From positions 101,854 through 165,853 of the forward strand of contig DASRWC010000041.1 in NCBI GenBank assembly GCA_035654795.1: a stretch of DNA of 64,000 bases, written 5' to 3'. The first letter of the stretch is position 1; each line of letters starts with the position of its first letter. This document shows positions 26,781 to 34,472 of the stretch, one piece after another. The translations under genes and the position numbers were made by a program. The notes beneath the pieces were generated by a model that saw only the letters and a list, made by a program, of their open reading frames with translations, did not search any database and was not told where the DNA came from. Source of the DNA: JAAYLC01 sp035654795 (lineage in GTDB: Bacteria > Bacteroidota > Bacteroidia > Flavobacteriales > Flavobacteriaceae).

Positions 26781-26930
26781 TTAAAACATTCGAGTGTGGA
26801 AGAATAAATTCAGCTTAGGTTAAATATTTTCTAGTATGGAAGAATATTTTTACCTCAATAGAGATATTTTCGAGTATAGACGAATATTTTGTATATTTGT
26901 GTAATATTTTCGAGCATGGAAGAATATTTT
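26781..26930. repeat. 40-bp-period operator-like array, four units
   Basis: Four 30-bp units begin at 26781, 26821, 26861 and 26901, exactly 40 bp apart with 10-bp spacers. Each unit is built as AATATTTTC, then a 7-base centre like GAGTATG, then GAAGAATATTTT; the outer parts form an imperfect dyad. Unit 1 is the most diverged. Unit 4 contains the ATG and first codons (MEEYF) of the downstream ATPase, and unit 2 contains the same ATGGAAGAATATTTT out of frame. The spacers are unrelated to each other, and one holds the promoter box. Confidence 0.85.
26892..26899 (+). promoter_or_regulatory. -7 promoter element of the DUF4143 ATPase inside the array
   Basis: TATATTTG fills the spacer between units 3 and 4. 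Unit 3 covers the -33 region and unit 4 covers the predicted start of transcription. Confidence 0.65.
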
Positions 26931-28202
26931 AACAAGATACGGAAGTTCAATTGGTGGGACGAGAGGCAAATAAATCCCGGATATGTTCGTGAGTTGTATG
27001 AACAGAAAATTCAAAAATTTACCGGTAACAGATTAGTCAAAGTCTTGGTTGGACAGCGTCGTTCGGGGAAGAGTTACATCCTGCGACAAATCATAGCCGG
27101 ACTAATCGACAGTGGCGTGCCGTCTGCAAATACCTTCTACATAAACAAAGAATTTTTAGAATTCGATTTTGTTAAGAATTATAAAGATCTCGAAGCGTTA
27201 TTTGATTATTACAAAGAAACACTTCAACCTAAAGGGAAGGTGTATTTATTTATAGACGAAATACAAAACGTAAAAGAGTGGGAGCGGTTTGTGAATTCCA
27301 AATCTCAGAATTTTGTTGAGGAATGCGAAATATTTATAACCGGTTCCAATTCCAAATTGCTTTCCGGGGAGCTTGCTACCTTATTATCTGGAAGATATGT
27401 GGAGTTTGAAATATTGCCATTCAGTTATGAAGAGTTTGCAGCTATCAAAAAACTTGAGACGGGACGCGCATCGTTTGTGGAATATCTACAGTCGAGCGGG
27501 CTTCCGGAGCTTATGAATTTGCCCGATGAAGAAACCAAGCGTCATTATGTGTCGTCGGTTATGGACACTGTTTTGCTTCGTGATGTCATAGAGCGTCATT
27601 CAATAAAAAATCCGGCTTTGTTGAAGGATATCTTTATCTACCTCGTGAACAACGCATCAAACTTGGTTTCCATAAATAATATAGTCAAATACTTTAAAGG
27701 AAAAAACCGGCGGACAACTTATGATACTTTAGCGAATTACATAAGCAATATCGAAGAGACGTTTATGATACATCGTGCCGAACGATATGATATACGCGGA
27801 AAGGAAATCATAGGCGGTACTTATAAATTTTACGCCAATGATGTTGGGTACCGCAATTATCTCTTTAGCGGTTTTGGGTATGGAATGGGCTATCTTTTGG
27901 AAAATGTAGTGTATTTGCAGTTGCGGCGATACTCTTTTGATATCCACGTAGGTCAAATCACTGATCGAGAAGTTGATTTTATCGCCAAAAGACACGATAC
28001 AACGCTGTATGTGCAGGTTTGTTTGACTGTTGATGATCCGAAAACATTAGAACGAGAATATCGGGCGCTGAAAGGAATCGCTGATAATTTCCCTAAAATG
28101 ATCGTGTCCTTAGATGACTATCAATTGCCAAATAGTGCCGGAATAGCCCATATACAAGCTTGGAATTTTGAAAATTACCTGAGATCGTTGACTGGAAATT
28201 AA
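26916..28202 (+). CDS. AAA_14/DUF4143 family ATPase
   Basis: It is an orphan AAA-type ATPase of a family widespread in bacteria and often multicopy. The P-loop GQRRSGKS is at 46-53 and Walker B LFIDE at 111-115. A C-terminal DUF4143 domain resembles a PD-(D/E)XK nuclease, but the expected ExK strand reads VQVC, so nuclease activity is doubtful. I chose ATG 26916 (428 residues) because a promoter box ends 16 bases earlier. Its function is unknown; roles in DNA handling or stress response are suggested for the family. The stop overlaps mfd by four bases, tail to tail. Confidence 0.88.
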   Translation: MEEYFNKIRKFNWWDERQINPGYVRELYEQKIQKFTGNRLVKVLVGQRRSGKSYILRQIIAGLIDSGVPSANTFYINKEFLEFDFVKNYKDLEALFDYYKETLQPKGKVYLFIDEIQNVKEWERFVNSKSQNFVEECEIFITGSNSKLLSGELATLLSGRYVEFEILPFSYEEFAAIKKLETGRASFVEYLQSSGLPELMNLPDEETKRHYVSSVMDTVLLRDVIERHSIKNPALLKDIFIYLVNNASNLVSINNIVKYFKGKNRRTTYDTLANYISNIEETFMIHRAERYDIRGKEIIGGTYKFYANDVGYRNYLFSGFGYGMGYLLENVVYLQLRRYSFDIHVGQITDREVDFIAKRHDTTLYVQVCLTVDDPKTLEREYRALKGIADNFPKMIVSLDDYQLPNSAGIAHIQAWNFENYLRSLTGN

Positions 28203-31200
28203 AAAGTTACAACAGGATTAAGTTTCTGTAATGCCTTCTCTACAGAATCGACTTTCTCAAATCTCATCATTAGACGAAGTCCGGTTTTGGTTTCCTTCTG
28301 ATCCATTCTAGCGGCTTTGGGATGCGTTTGAACATATTGAAGAATCTTATTAAACATATTTCCTTGGAAAAAAGAATGTTCAGGATCTTGAATAAAATAT
28401 CCTGTCATTTTACCATTTTTCAAGACAATCCGTTCAAATCCAAGCTTCATCCCTGCCCACTTAATTCTGACGCTAGTGAGCAGACCTTCTGCTTCTTCCG
28501 GAAGCTTTCCGAATCGATCCTCCAGTTCCTTTTTAAAGGTGTTGAGTTCGTCTTCTGTTTTAATTTCGTTTAATTGCGTGTATAAATTTAGTCGTTCAGT
28601 CGTGCTGTTAATGTAGTCGGTAGGAAATAGCAACTCTAAATCAGTGTCTAAAGTAATTTCACGAATAAAGTCTTCGCGGGATCCTTCGGTTTCTTCGTAA
28701 AGGTCTTTGAATTCTTTTTCTTTTAGTTCATCAATTGCTTCAGCTAGAATTTTTTGATAGGTTTCAAACCCGATTTCGTTGATGAATCCGCTTTGTTCTC
28801 CACCGAGTAAATCTCCCGCTCCTCGGATTTCCAAATCTTTCATGGCAATATTGATTCCACTGCCAAGATCTGAAAATTGTTCTAGGGCACTGATTCGTTT
28901 TCGTGCGTCTTCGGTCATAACGGAATAATCGGGAGTGATGAAGAAACAGAAGGCTTTTTTATTGCTGCGTCCCACTCTTCCACGCATTTGATGCAGATCT
29001 GATAATCCGAAATTGTTGGCATTATTTATAAAAATGGTATTCGCATTTGGAACGTCAAGTCCACTCTCCACAATGGTTGTTGAAACCAGTACGTCAAATT
29101 CATTGTTCATAAACCTGAGCATCAAATCCTCCAGTTTTTTTCCGTCCATTTGCCCGTGACCAATTCCTATTTTAGCATCAGGAACCAATCGCTGGATCAT
29201 TCCGGCAACTTCGGTGATGTTTTCAATACGATTGTGAATGAAGAAAATCTGTCCGCCACGAGAAATTTCGTAGGAAATCGCGTCGCGGATAATTTCTTCT
29301 GAAAATCGAATAACTTGTGTTTCTACGGGGTATCTGTTGGGTGGAGGTGTAGTGATAACCGATAAATCGCGAGCAGCCATCAAGCTAAATTGTAAGGTTC
29401 TGGGAATTGGTGTTGCCGTCAGCGTGAGTGTATCAACATTTTCTTTTAGTGTTTTCAATTTATCTTTGACTGCCACTCCAAATTTCTGTTCTTCATCAAT
29501 AACAAGTAATCCCAGATCTTTAAAAACTACATTTTTGTTTACCAATTGATGTGTTCCTATGAGAATATCCAGCTTGCCTGCTTTTAGATCTTCCAGGATT
29601 TCCTTTTTTTCTTTCGCCGTGCGGAATCTGTTAAGATAATCTACACGCACAGGCATATCTTTTAATCGGTCGGAGAATGTTTTATGATGTTGGAAAGCCA
29701 GAATTGTTGTCGGGACCAGAACGGCAACCTGCTTTCCATTATCTACCGCTTTAAAGGCTGCACGAATGGCTACCTCCGTTTTTCCAAAACCTACATCTCC
29801 ACAGATTAAACGATCCATGGGCCGATTACTCTCCATATCTTTCTTGACGTCATCTGTTGCTTTGCTTTGGTCCGGTGTGTCTTCATAAACGAAAGATGAT
29901 TCCAGCTCTGCCTGAAGGTAACTGTCAGGATCAAAAGCAAACCCTTCCATCGTTCTTCGTTTGGCATAAAGTTCAATCAAATTGAAAGCAATTTCTTTAA
30001 CCCTTGCCTTAGTCTTGGCTTTCAGCTTTTTCCACGCATCAGAACCGAGTTTATAAATTTTTGGTTCTTTCCCGTCTTTCCCATTATACTTAGATATTTT
30101 GTGTAATGAGTGAATACTCAAATACAAAATATCTCTATCGCCATAAAACAGCTTAATGGCTTCTTGCATCCTCCCCTCCACTTCTATCTTCTGAAGTCCT
30201 CCAAACTTTCCAATTCCGTGGTCAATATGCGTTACAAAATCTCCAACTTCAAGATTGGAAAGCTCTTTTATGGTTATGGCTTGTTTTTTTGCATATCCAT
30301 TTTTGAGCCGGAAGCGGTGATAACGTTCAAAAATTTGATGATCTGTATAGCAGGCTATTTTCAAATCTGTGTCAACAAAGCCCTCATACAGCGGAAAAAC
30401 AATGGTCTCAAATTGTTTTACATTTTGTTCCGCATCTTTAAAGATGTCTTTGAATCGTTTTGCCTGTTGTTCCGTGGCACAAAAAATATAATTTCGAATA
30501 CCCTCTTCCGTATTTTTATTCAAATTCTGAATAAGCAAATTGAAATGCTTGTTGAATGACGGCTGTGGCTGCGTATTGAAATGGATGGTTGGAATAGGAT
30601 TGGTCAGATGTTCCGGATTGGATTTTAGATGAATGCGCGTAAAATTTTTCAGTTGAGTTTCCAATTCAGATGCCGTTGAAAATAACTCATTCGGCTTGGC
30701 ACGTTTGATAATGGGATCCAGGTCATCATAAGCTTTAGTAGCTCGGTCAAAGAGATTATCAATAATGTTTTTTAAGAGAGGCTGATTCCGGATAAAGAGC
30801 ACGGTCTTTGGTGAGATATACTTAAGAAAAGACTCTCTTGTTTCTTCTACTGTCTTGTTTTCGATATTCGGAATGATATAAACCTTCTTCTTTTGTTCCT
30901 TTGAAAGCTGCGTTTCTACGTCAAAAGTTCGGATACTTTCTATTTCGTCTCCAAAAAATTCTATTCTGAAAGGCTCATCATTACTGAAACTAAAAACATC
31001 CACGATTCCCCCTCTCACAGAAAATTCACCGGGCTCAGTAACAAAATCTGTGCGTTTAAATCGGTATTCAAACAGCATTTCGTTCAAAAAGTCAAGCGAA
31101 AGTGAATCGCCTACAACCACTTTAAGTGTATTTTTTTCCAGTTCCTTCCGGGTTACCACCTTTTCAAATAAAGCCTCCGGATAAGTAACAATGAGCGTGG

Positions 31201-31552
31201 GTTTCTTTTTAGAATTTAATCTGTTTAAGACTTCGGAACGCAACAGAACATTCGCATTATCGGTTTCTTCTATTTGGTACGGTCGGCGGTAGCTACCGGG
31301 ATAAAAAAGCACATGTTTATCTCCTAATAAATTTTCCAGGTCATTTAGATGATAGGCAGCTTCCTCTTTGTCGTCAAAAATTGCTAAGAAAGGAATGTCA
31401 GTTTGTCTAAAAACCTCTGCCACCACCATTGAAACCGCAGAACCGGAAAGACCGTTCAAAAGAGTTTCCGGTTGTGAATTTTGAATGGTTTCGTGTAGTT
31501 CCTCAACTTTTGGGAACCTTGTATAAAATTGGGGAATATTATTTTTTTGCAT
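28199..31552 (-). CDS. mfd: transcription-repair coupling factor Mfd
   Basis: It removes RNA polymerase stalled at lesions and recruits UvrA. An N-terminal UvrB-like region is followed by an RNAP-interacting domain (GDFVTHIDHGIGKF). The RecG-like translocase has P-loop GDVGFGKTEVA, DEEQKFG and the motifs TATPIPRTL and QMRGRVGRS. The C-terminal TRCF domain completes it. Length (1117) is normal. It is transcribed alone with a promoter box almost touching the ATG. Confidence 0.97.
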   Translation of the reverse strand: MQKNNIPQFYTRFPKVEELHETIQNSQPETLLNGLSGSAVSMVVAEVFRQTDIPFLAIFDDKEEAAYHLNDLENLLGDKHVLFYPGSYRRPYQIEETDNANVLLRSEVLNRLNSKKKPTLIVTYPEALFEKVVTRKELEKNTLKVVVGDSLSLDFLNEMLFEYRFKRTDFVTEPGEFSVRGGIVDVFSFSNDEPFRIEFFGDEIESIRTFDVETQLSKEQKKKVYIIPNIENKTVEETRESFLKYISPKTVLFIRNQPLLKNIIDNLFDRATKAYDDLDPIIKRAKPNELFSTASELETQLKNFTRIHLKSNPEHLTNPIPTIHFNTQPQPSFNKHFNLLIQNLNKNTEEGIRNYIFCATEQQAKRFKDIFKDAEQNVKQFETIVFPLYEGFVDTDLKIACYTDHQIFERYHRFRLKNGYAKKQAITIKELSNLEVGDFVTHIDHGIGKFGGLQKIEVEGRMQEAIKLFYGDRDILYLSIHSLHKISKYNGKDGKEPKIYKLGSDAWKKLKAKTKARVKEIAFNLIELYAKRRTMEGFAFDPDSYLQAELESSFVYEDTPDQSKATDDVKKDMESNRPMDRLICGDVGFGKTEVAIRAAFKAVDNGKQVAVLVPTTILAFQHHKTFSDRLKDMPVRVDYLNRFRTAKEKKEILEDLKAGKLDILIGTHQLVNKNVVFKDLGLLVIDEEQKFGVAVKDKLKTLKENVDTLTLTATPIPRTLQFSLMAARDLSVITTPPPNRYPVETQVIRFSEEIIRDAISYEISRGGQIFFIHNRIENITEVAGMIQRLVPDAKIGIGHGQMDGKKLEDLMLRFMNNEFDVLVSTTIVESGLDVPNANTIFINNANNFGLSDLHQMRGRVGRSNKKAFCFFITPDYSVMTEDARKRISALEQFSDLGSGINIAMKDLEIRGAGDLLGGEQSGFINEIGFETYQKILAEAIDELKEKEFKDLYEETEGSREDFIREITLDTDLELLFPTDYINSTTERLNLYTQLNEIKTEDELNTFKKELEDRFGKLPEEAEGLLTSVRIKWAGMKLGFERIVLKNGKMTGYFIQDPEHSFFQGNMFNKILQYVQTHPKAARMDQKETKTGLRLMMRFEKVDSVEKALQKLNPVVTF

Positions 31553-31560
31553 TGCGGGTG

Positions 31561-31568
31561 CAAAATTA
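31561..31568 (-). promoter_or_regulatory. -7 promoter element of mfd, near-leaderless
   Basis: The minus strand reads TAATTTTG and ends eight bases before the mfd ATG, so the predicted leader is only a few bases. Confidence 0.55.
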
Positions 31569-31682
31569 ATTCATTAATAGTGAAGAGACAACACAGCAAG
31601 AACTCCGTTTTCAATTTTTACAAAGTTTCGGATTTTATATTTAATTTTTAGGATTGTATATTTACTTCAAATTTCAACTTTT

Positions 31683-32108
31683 ATGACATTCTCCAATTTA
31701 TTCCGAAGTGGCAGACAATCTAGACATTTAGGGCATTTTGCTGCCATTGTAAATCTCGCTGCCGCCGATGGGCAGATAAACCAAGACGAAGAAAAGATTT
31801 TAAAACAGATGGCTTCCAAACTGGATATCAGCGAAATAGAATATGAGGAAATTTTAAAAAACCCTTCAGCATATCCCATGACCCCTTCATTTACCGCTGA
31901 GGGTCGTCTGGAGCGGTTATACGATTTGTTTCGAGTTATTTTTGCCGATGCAAAAGTTCAGGATAAGGAGCGTTTTTTAATTGAAAAATATGCCATCGCC
32001 TTAGGATACACAGCAGCCGAAGCAGAGAGATTAATCCAACGATCCATCGAGATTTTTAGTGGGATGCTCAATTTCGAAGATTATCAATACCTAATCAAGA
32101 AGAAATAA
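31683..32108 (+). CDS. TerB-domain protein
   Basis: It is an all-helical TerB fold protein of 141 residues. The acidic pattern VNLAAADGQINQDEEKIL (about 23-40) matches the metal-binding TerB motif, and a second helical half repeats it (IFADAKVQDKERFLIEK). The TerB family is linked to tellurite resistance and stress signalling, but no other ter genes lie here. It is not in an operon: its stop is one base from the convergent tadA stop. Confidence 0.85.
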   Translation: MTFSNLFRSGRQSRHLGHFAAIVNLAAADGQINQDEEKILKQMASKLDISEIEYEEILKNPSAYPMTPSFTAEGRLERLYDLFRVIFADAKVQDKERFLIEKYAIALGYTAAEAERLIQRSIEIFSGMLNFEDYQYLIKKK

Positions 32109-32109
32109 T

Positions 32110-32565
32110 TCAATTGAGATTTCTTCTTTCCACAAAAAATCGTTTCAGCAAATCTGAAGCTTCTGATTCCATAATTCCTCCTATGATTTCAGTTTTGGGA
32201 TGAAGTTTTGCTTGCATCTTGGCACATCCTCGTTGCTCGTCCCGGGCTCCGTAAATAATCTTGGATATTTGGCTCCAATATAAAGCACCGGCGCACATTT
32301 GACATGGTTCTAAGGTTACGAAAAGCGTACAACCGTGAAGGTATTTTCCTCCTAAAAAATTTGCTGCTGCTGTGATTGCCTGCATCTCTGCATGAGCTGT
32401 AACATCGTTCAGTGTTTCTGTCAAATTATGAGCACGTGCGATGATGCGGTTATCAGCCACAATTATTGCACCTACAGGTATTTCTCCTTTTGCAAAGGCT
32501 GCTTCTGCCTCTTCCAAAGCACGTTTCATAAAATATTCGTCTGTAAATGGATTAAGAATTGTCAC
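32110..32565 (-). CDS. tadA: tRNA-specific adenosine deaminase
   Basis: It deaminates A34 to inosine in tRNA-Arg(ACG); the catalytic residues are HAE (58-60) and zinc Cys PCQMC (87-91). The 151-residue length is normal. The start is GTG 32565; an ATG two bases earlier would meet an immediate stop (ATGTGA). A start at Met13 would remove conserved N-terminal residues. A promoter box lies about 22 bases upstream. It is convergent with the TerB gene and divergent from dxs. Confidence 0.92.
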   Translation of the reverse strand: MTILNPFTDEYFMKRALEEAEAAFAKGEIPVGAIIVADNRIIARAHNLTETLNDVTAHAEMQAITAAANFLGGKYLHGCTLFVTLEPCQMCAGALYWSQISKIIYGARDEQRGCAKMQAKLHPKTEIIGGIMESEASDLLKRFFVERRNLN

Positions 32566-32586
32566 ATTAAAAGCGTTTTATACAAG

Positions 32587-32594
32587 CAAAAATA
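32587..32594 (-). promoter_or_regulatory. -7 promoter element of tadA
   Basis: The minus strand reads TATTTTTG, 21 bases before the GTG start. Confidence 0.6.
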
Positions 32595-32633
32595 AAGGTT
32601 CTAAAGGCAGAAAAAAGGCACAATCAATAAACG

Positions 32634-32641
32634 TATCTTTG
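32634..32641 (+). promoter_or_regulatory. -7 promoter element of dxs, probably leaderless
   Basis: TATCTTTG is a perfect match that ends four bases before the GTG at 32646. The transcript would begin at or near the start codon. Confidence 0.6.
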
Positions 32642-32645
32642 CTAT

Positions 32646-34427
32646 GTGAAAAATCTTCTTGATCAAATAGAGAATCCTCAGGATTTAAAAGCTTTATCTC
32701 AAACACAACTCAAACAATTGGCCGAAGAACTGCGTCAATTTATTATAAATATTGTCGCTGTGAAAGAAGGTCATCTTGGTGCTAGTCTGGGTGTGGTAGA
32801 GTTGACTATTGCTCTTCATTACGTTTTTAACACCCCCGATGATCTATTGGTATGGGATGTAGGGCACCAGGCTTATGGACATAAAATTCTTACCGGAAGA
32901 AGGAATATTTTCCACACCAATCGTCAAAAGAATGGAATCAGTGGCTTCCCGAAGATGGCTGAAAGTCCATTTGATTCCTTTGGCACCGGCCACAGCAGTA
33001 CCGCAATTTCTGCAGTATTGGGTATGGCTATCGCTTCCAAGTTAAAAGGAGATTTTCAGAGGCAGCATATAGCTGTGGTGGGCGATGCTTCCATAGCGAG
33101 CGGAATGGCTTTTGAGGCGTTAAACCACGCCGGAGACACTGATGCCAACATATTGATTATTCTTAACGATAATGCCATTGGGATAGATCCAAGTGTAGGG
33201 GCGCTTAAAGATTATCTCACTAAAGTTAAAGAAGGCTCCGCTCCTTCCCAAGACAATTTTTTTGAAGCGTTGAATCTGAATTATTCGGGGCCCCTGGAGG
33301 GTCATGATCTGAATGCTCTTATACACGAGCTTGAACGTCTAAAAGGCGTGAACGGACCAAAAATTTTACACATTATAACTAAAAAAGGCAAGGGACTACG
33401 TCAGGCCGAAGAAAACCAAATAGTGTATCACGCCCCCGGTAAATTTGATGCCGTGACCGGGGAATTAATTCCTAAAAGTGCCGAAGGCATTCCTCCAAAA
33501 TTTCAAGATGTTTTCGGATTGACACTGGTAGAATTAGCATCTATCAATCCTAAAATTATCGGCATAACTCCGGCCATGCCTACAGGCAGTTCCTTAAAAT
33601 TTATGATGGATAGTTTTCCTGATCGGGCGTTTGACGTGGGCATAGCAGAACAACATGCAGTTACCTTCTCTGCAGGAATGGCAACACAAGGTTTCGTGGT
33701 ATTTTGTAATATTTACTCTACCTTTTTTCAACGCGCATATGATCAAGTGATTCATGATGTATGCCTGCAACGGATACCCCTAATTTTTTGTTTGGATCGT
33801 GCGGGAGTGGTGGGCGAAGATGGTGCTACCCACCATGGGATTTTTGACTTGGCATTCTTGAACTGCATTCCCAACATAATCATTGCAGCTCCTAAGGATG
33901 AAATTGATTTAAGAAACCTGATGTATTCCGCTCAGCTTGGATTAGATCTGCCCATTGCCATTAGGTACCCTCGAGGAAGAGGAAAAAAACCGGACTGGCA
34001 AAAGGAATTTAAACAAGTTGAAATAGGAAAAGCATCTATTTTAAAAAAAGGAACCCATTTGGCAATACTTTTTCTGGGTCCGATATATCATAATATTTCA
34101 GAAGCCATTAAGTCGCTGGGCGCAGCATGTCAACAGAAGATAACTTTAGTGGACATGAAATTCCTTAAGCCTCTTGATATCGATTTGCTGCATCAAATTC
34201 TAAAATCGCATTCTTCCATCATCACTGTTGAAGACGGAACAACAGTAGGAGGTCTGGGTACAACCGTGTCCAATTTCATATTGGAAAATGGGTATAATAC
34301 CTACGTAACAAAACTTGGAATTCCTGATACTTTTCCCGAACATGCCTCAATAGAAGAGTTGCACGAAATGTTTGGATTATCACCGGATACCATTCGTGAA
34401 ACCATCCTGACGTGTATAAATGAATAA
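32646..34427 (+). CDS. dxs: 1-deoxy-D-xylulose-5-phosphate synthase
   Basis: It makes DXP from pyruvate and glyceraldehyde 3-phosphate, the first step of the MEP isoprenoid path, with thiamine diphosphate. Visible are HQAYGHKILTGRR, FGTGHSSTAISA, the ThDP motif GDASIASGMAFEALN with NDN, and the transketolase-like segment GIAEQHAVTFSAGMA. Length (593) suits Bacteroidota. The start is GTG 32646: the family N-terminus begins here, and the ATG two bases earlier reads ATG TGA. Confidence 0.95.
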   Translation: MKNLLDQIENPQDLKALSQTQLKQLAEELRQFIINIVAVKEGHLGASLGVVELTIALHYVFNTPDDLLVWDVGHQAYGHKILTGRRNIFHTNRQKNGISGFPKMAESPFDSFGTGHSSTAISAVLGMAIASKLKGDFQRQHIAVVGDASIASGMAFEALNHAGDTDANILIILNDNAIGIDPSVGALKDYLTKVKEGSAPSQDNFFEALNLNYSGPLEGHDLNALIHELERLKGVNGPKILHIITKKGKGLRQAEENQIVYHAPGKFDAVTGELIPKSAEGIPPKFQDVFGLTLVELASINPKIIGITPAMPTGSSLKFMMDSFPDRAFDVGIAEQHAVTFSAGMATQGFVVFCNIYSTFFQRAYDQVIHDVCLQRIPLIFCLDRAGVVGEDGATHHGIFDLAFLNCIPNIIIAAPKDEIDLRNLMYSAQLGLDLPIAIRYPRGRGKKPDWQKEFKQVEIGKASILKKGTHLAILFLGPIYHNISEAIKSLGAACQQKITLVDMKFLKPLDIDLLHQILKSHSSIITVEDGTTVGGLGTTVSNFILENGYNTYVTKLGIPDTFPEHASIEELHEMFGLSPDTIRETILTCINE

Positions 34428-34449
34428 AGACCCTCTCGGGTCTCTATTC
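34422..34449. terminator. hairpin between dxs and the M36 protease gene
   Basis: GAATA and AGACCC (34422-34426, 34428-34433) pair with GGGTCT and TATTC (34438-34443, 34445-34449) around TCTC, with one mismatch. The stem includes the dxs stop codon. It lies between convergent genes and lacks a long T-run. Confidence 0.6.
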
Positions 34450-34472
34450 AAATGTTTTATGATGGAGTTTTC

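Noticed and set aside
26781..26930. CRISPR array
   Set aside because: Spacers are only 10 bp, one is a promoter box, the units are diverged, and there are no cas genes.
26916..28202. Part of an antiphage defence island
   Set aside because: The ATPase is isolated between atpDC and mfd, with no other defence gene or mobile element nearby.
32644..32649. ATG as start of dxs
   Set aside because: It reads ATG TGA, an immediate stop; the GTG two bases later is in the family frame.
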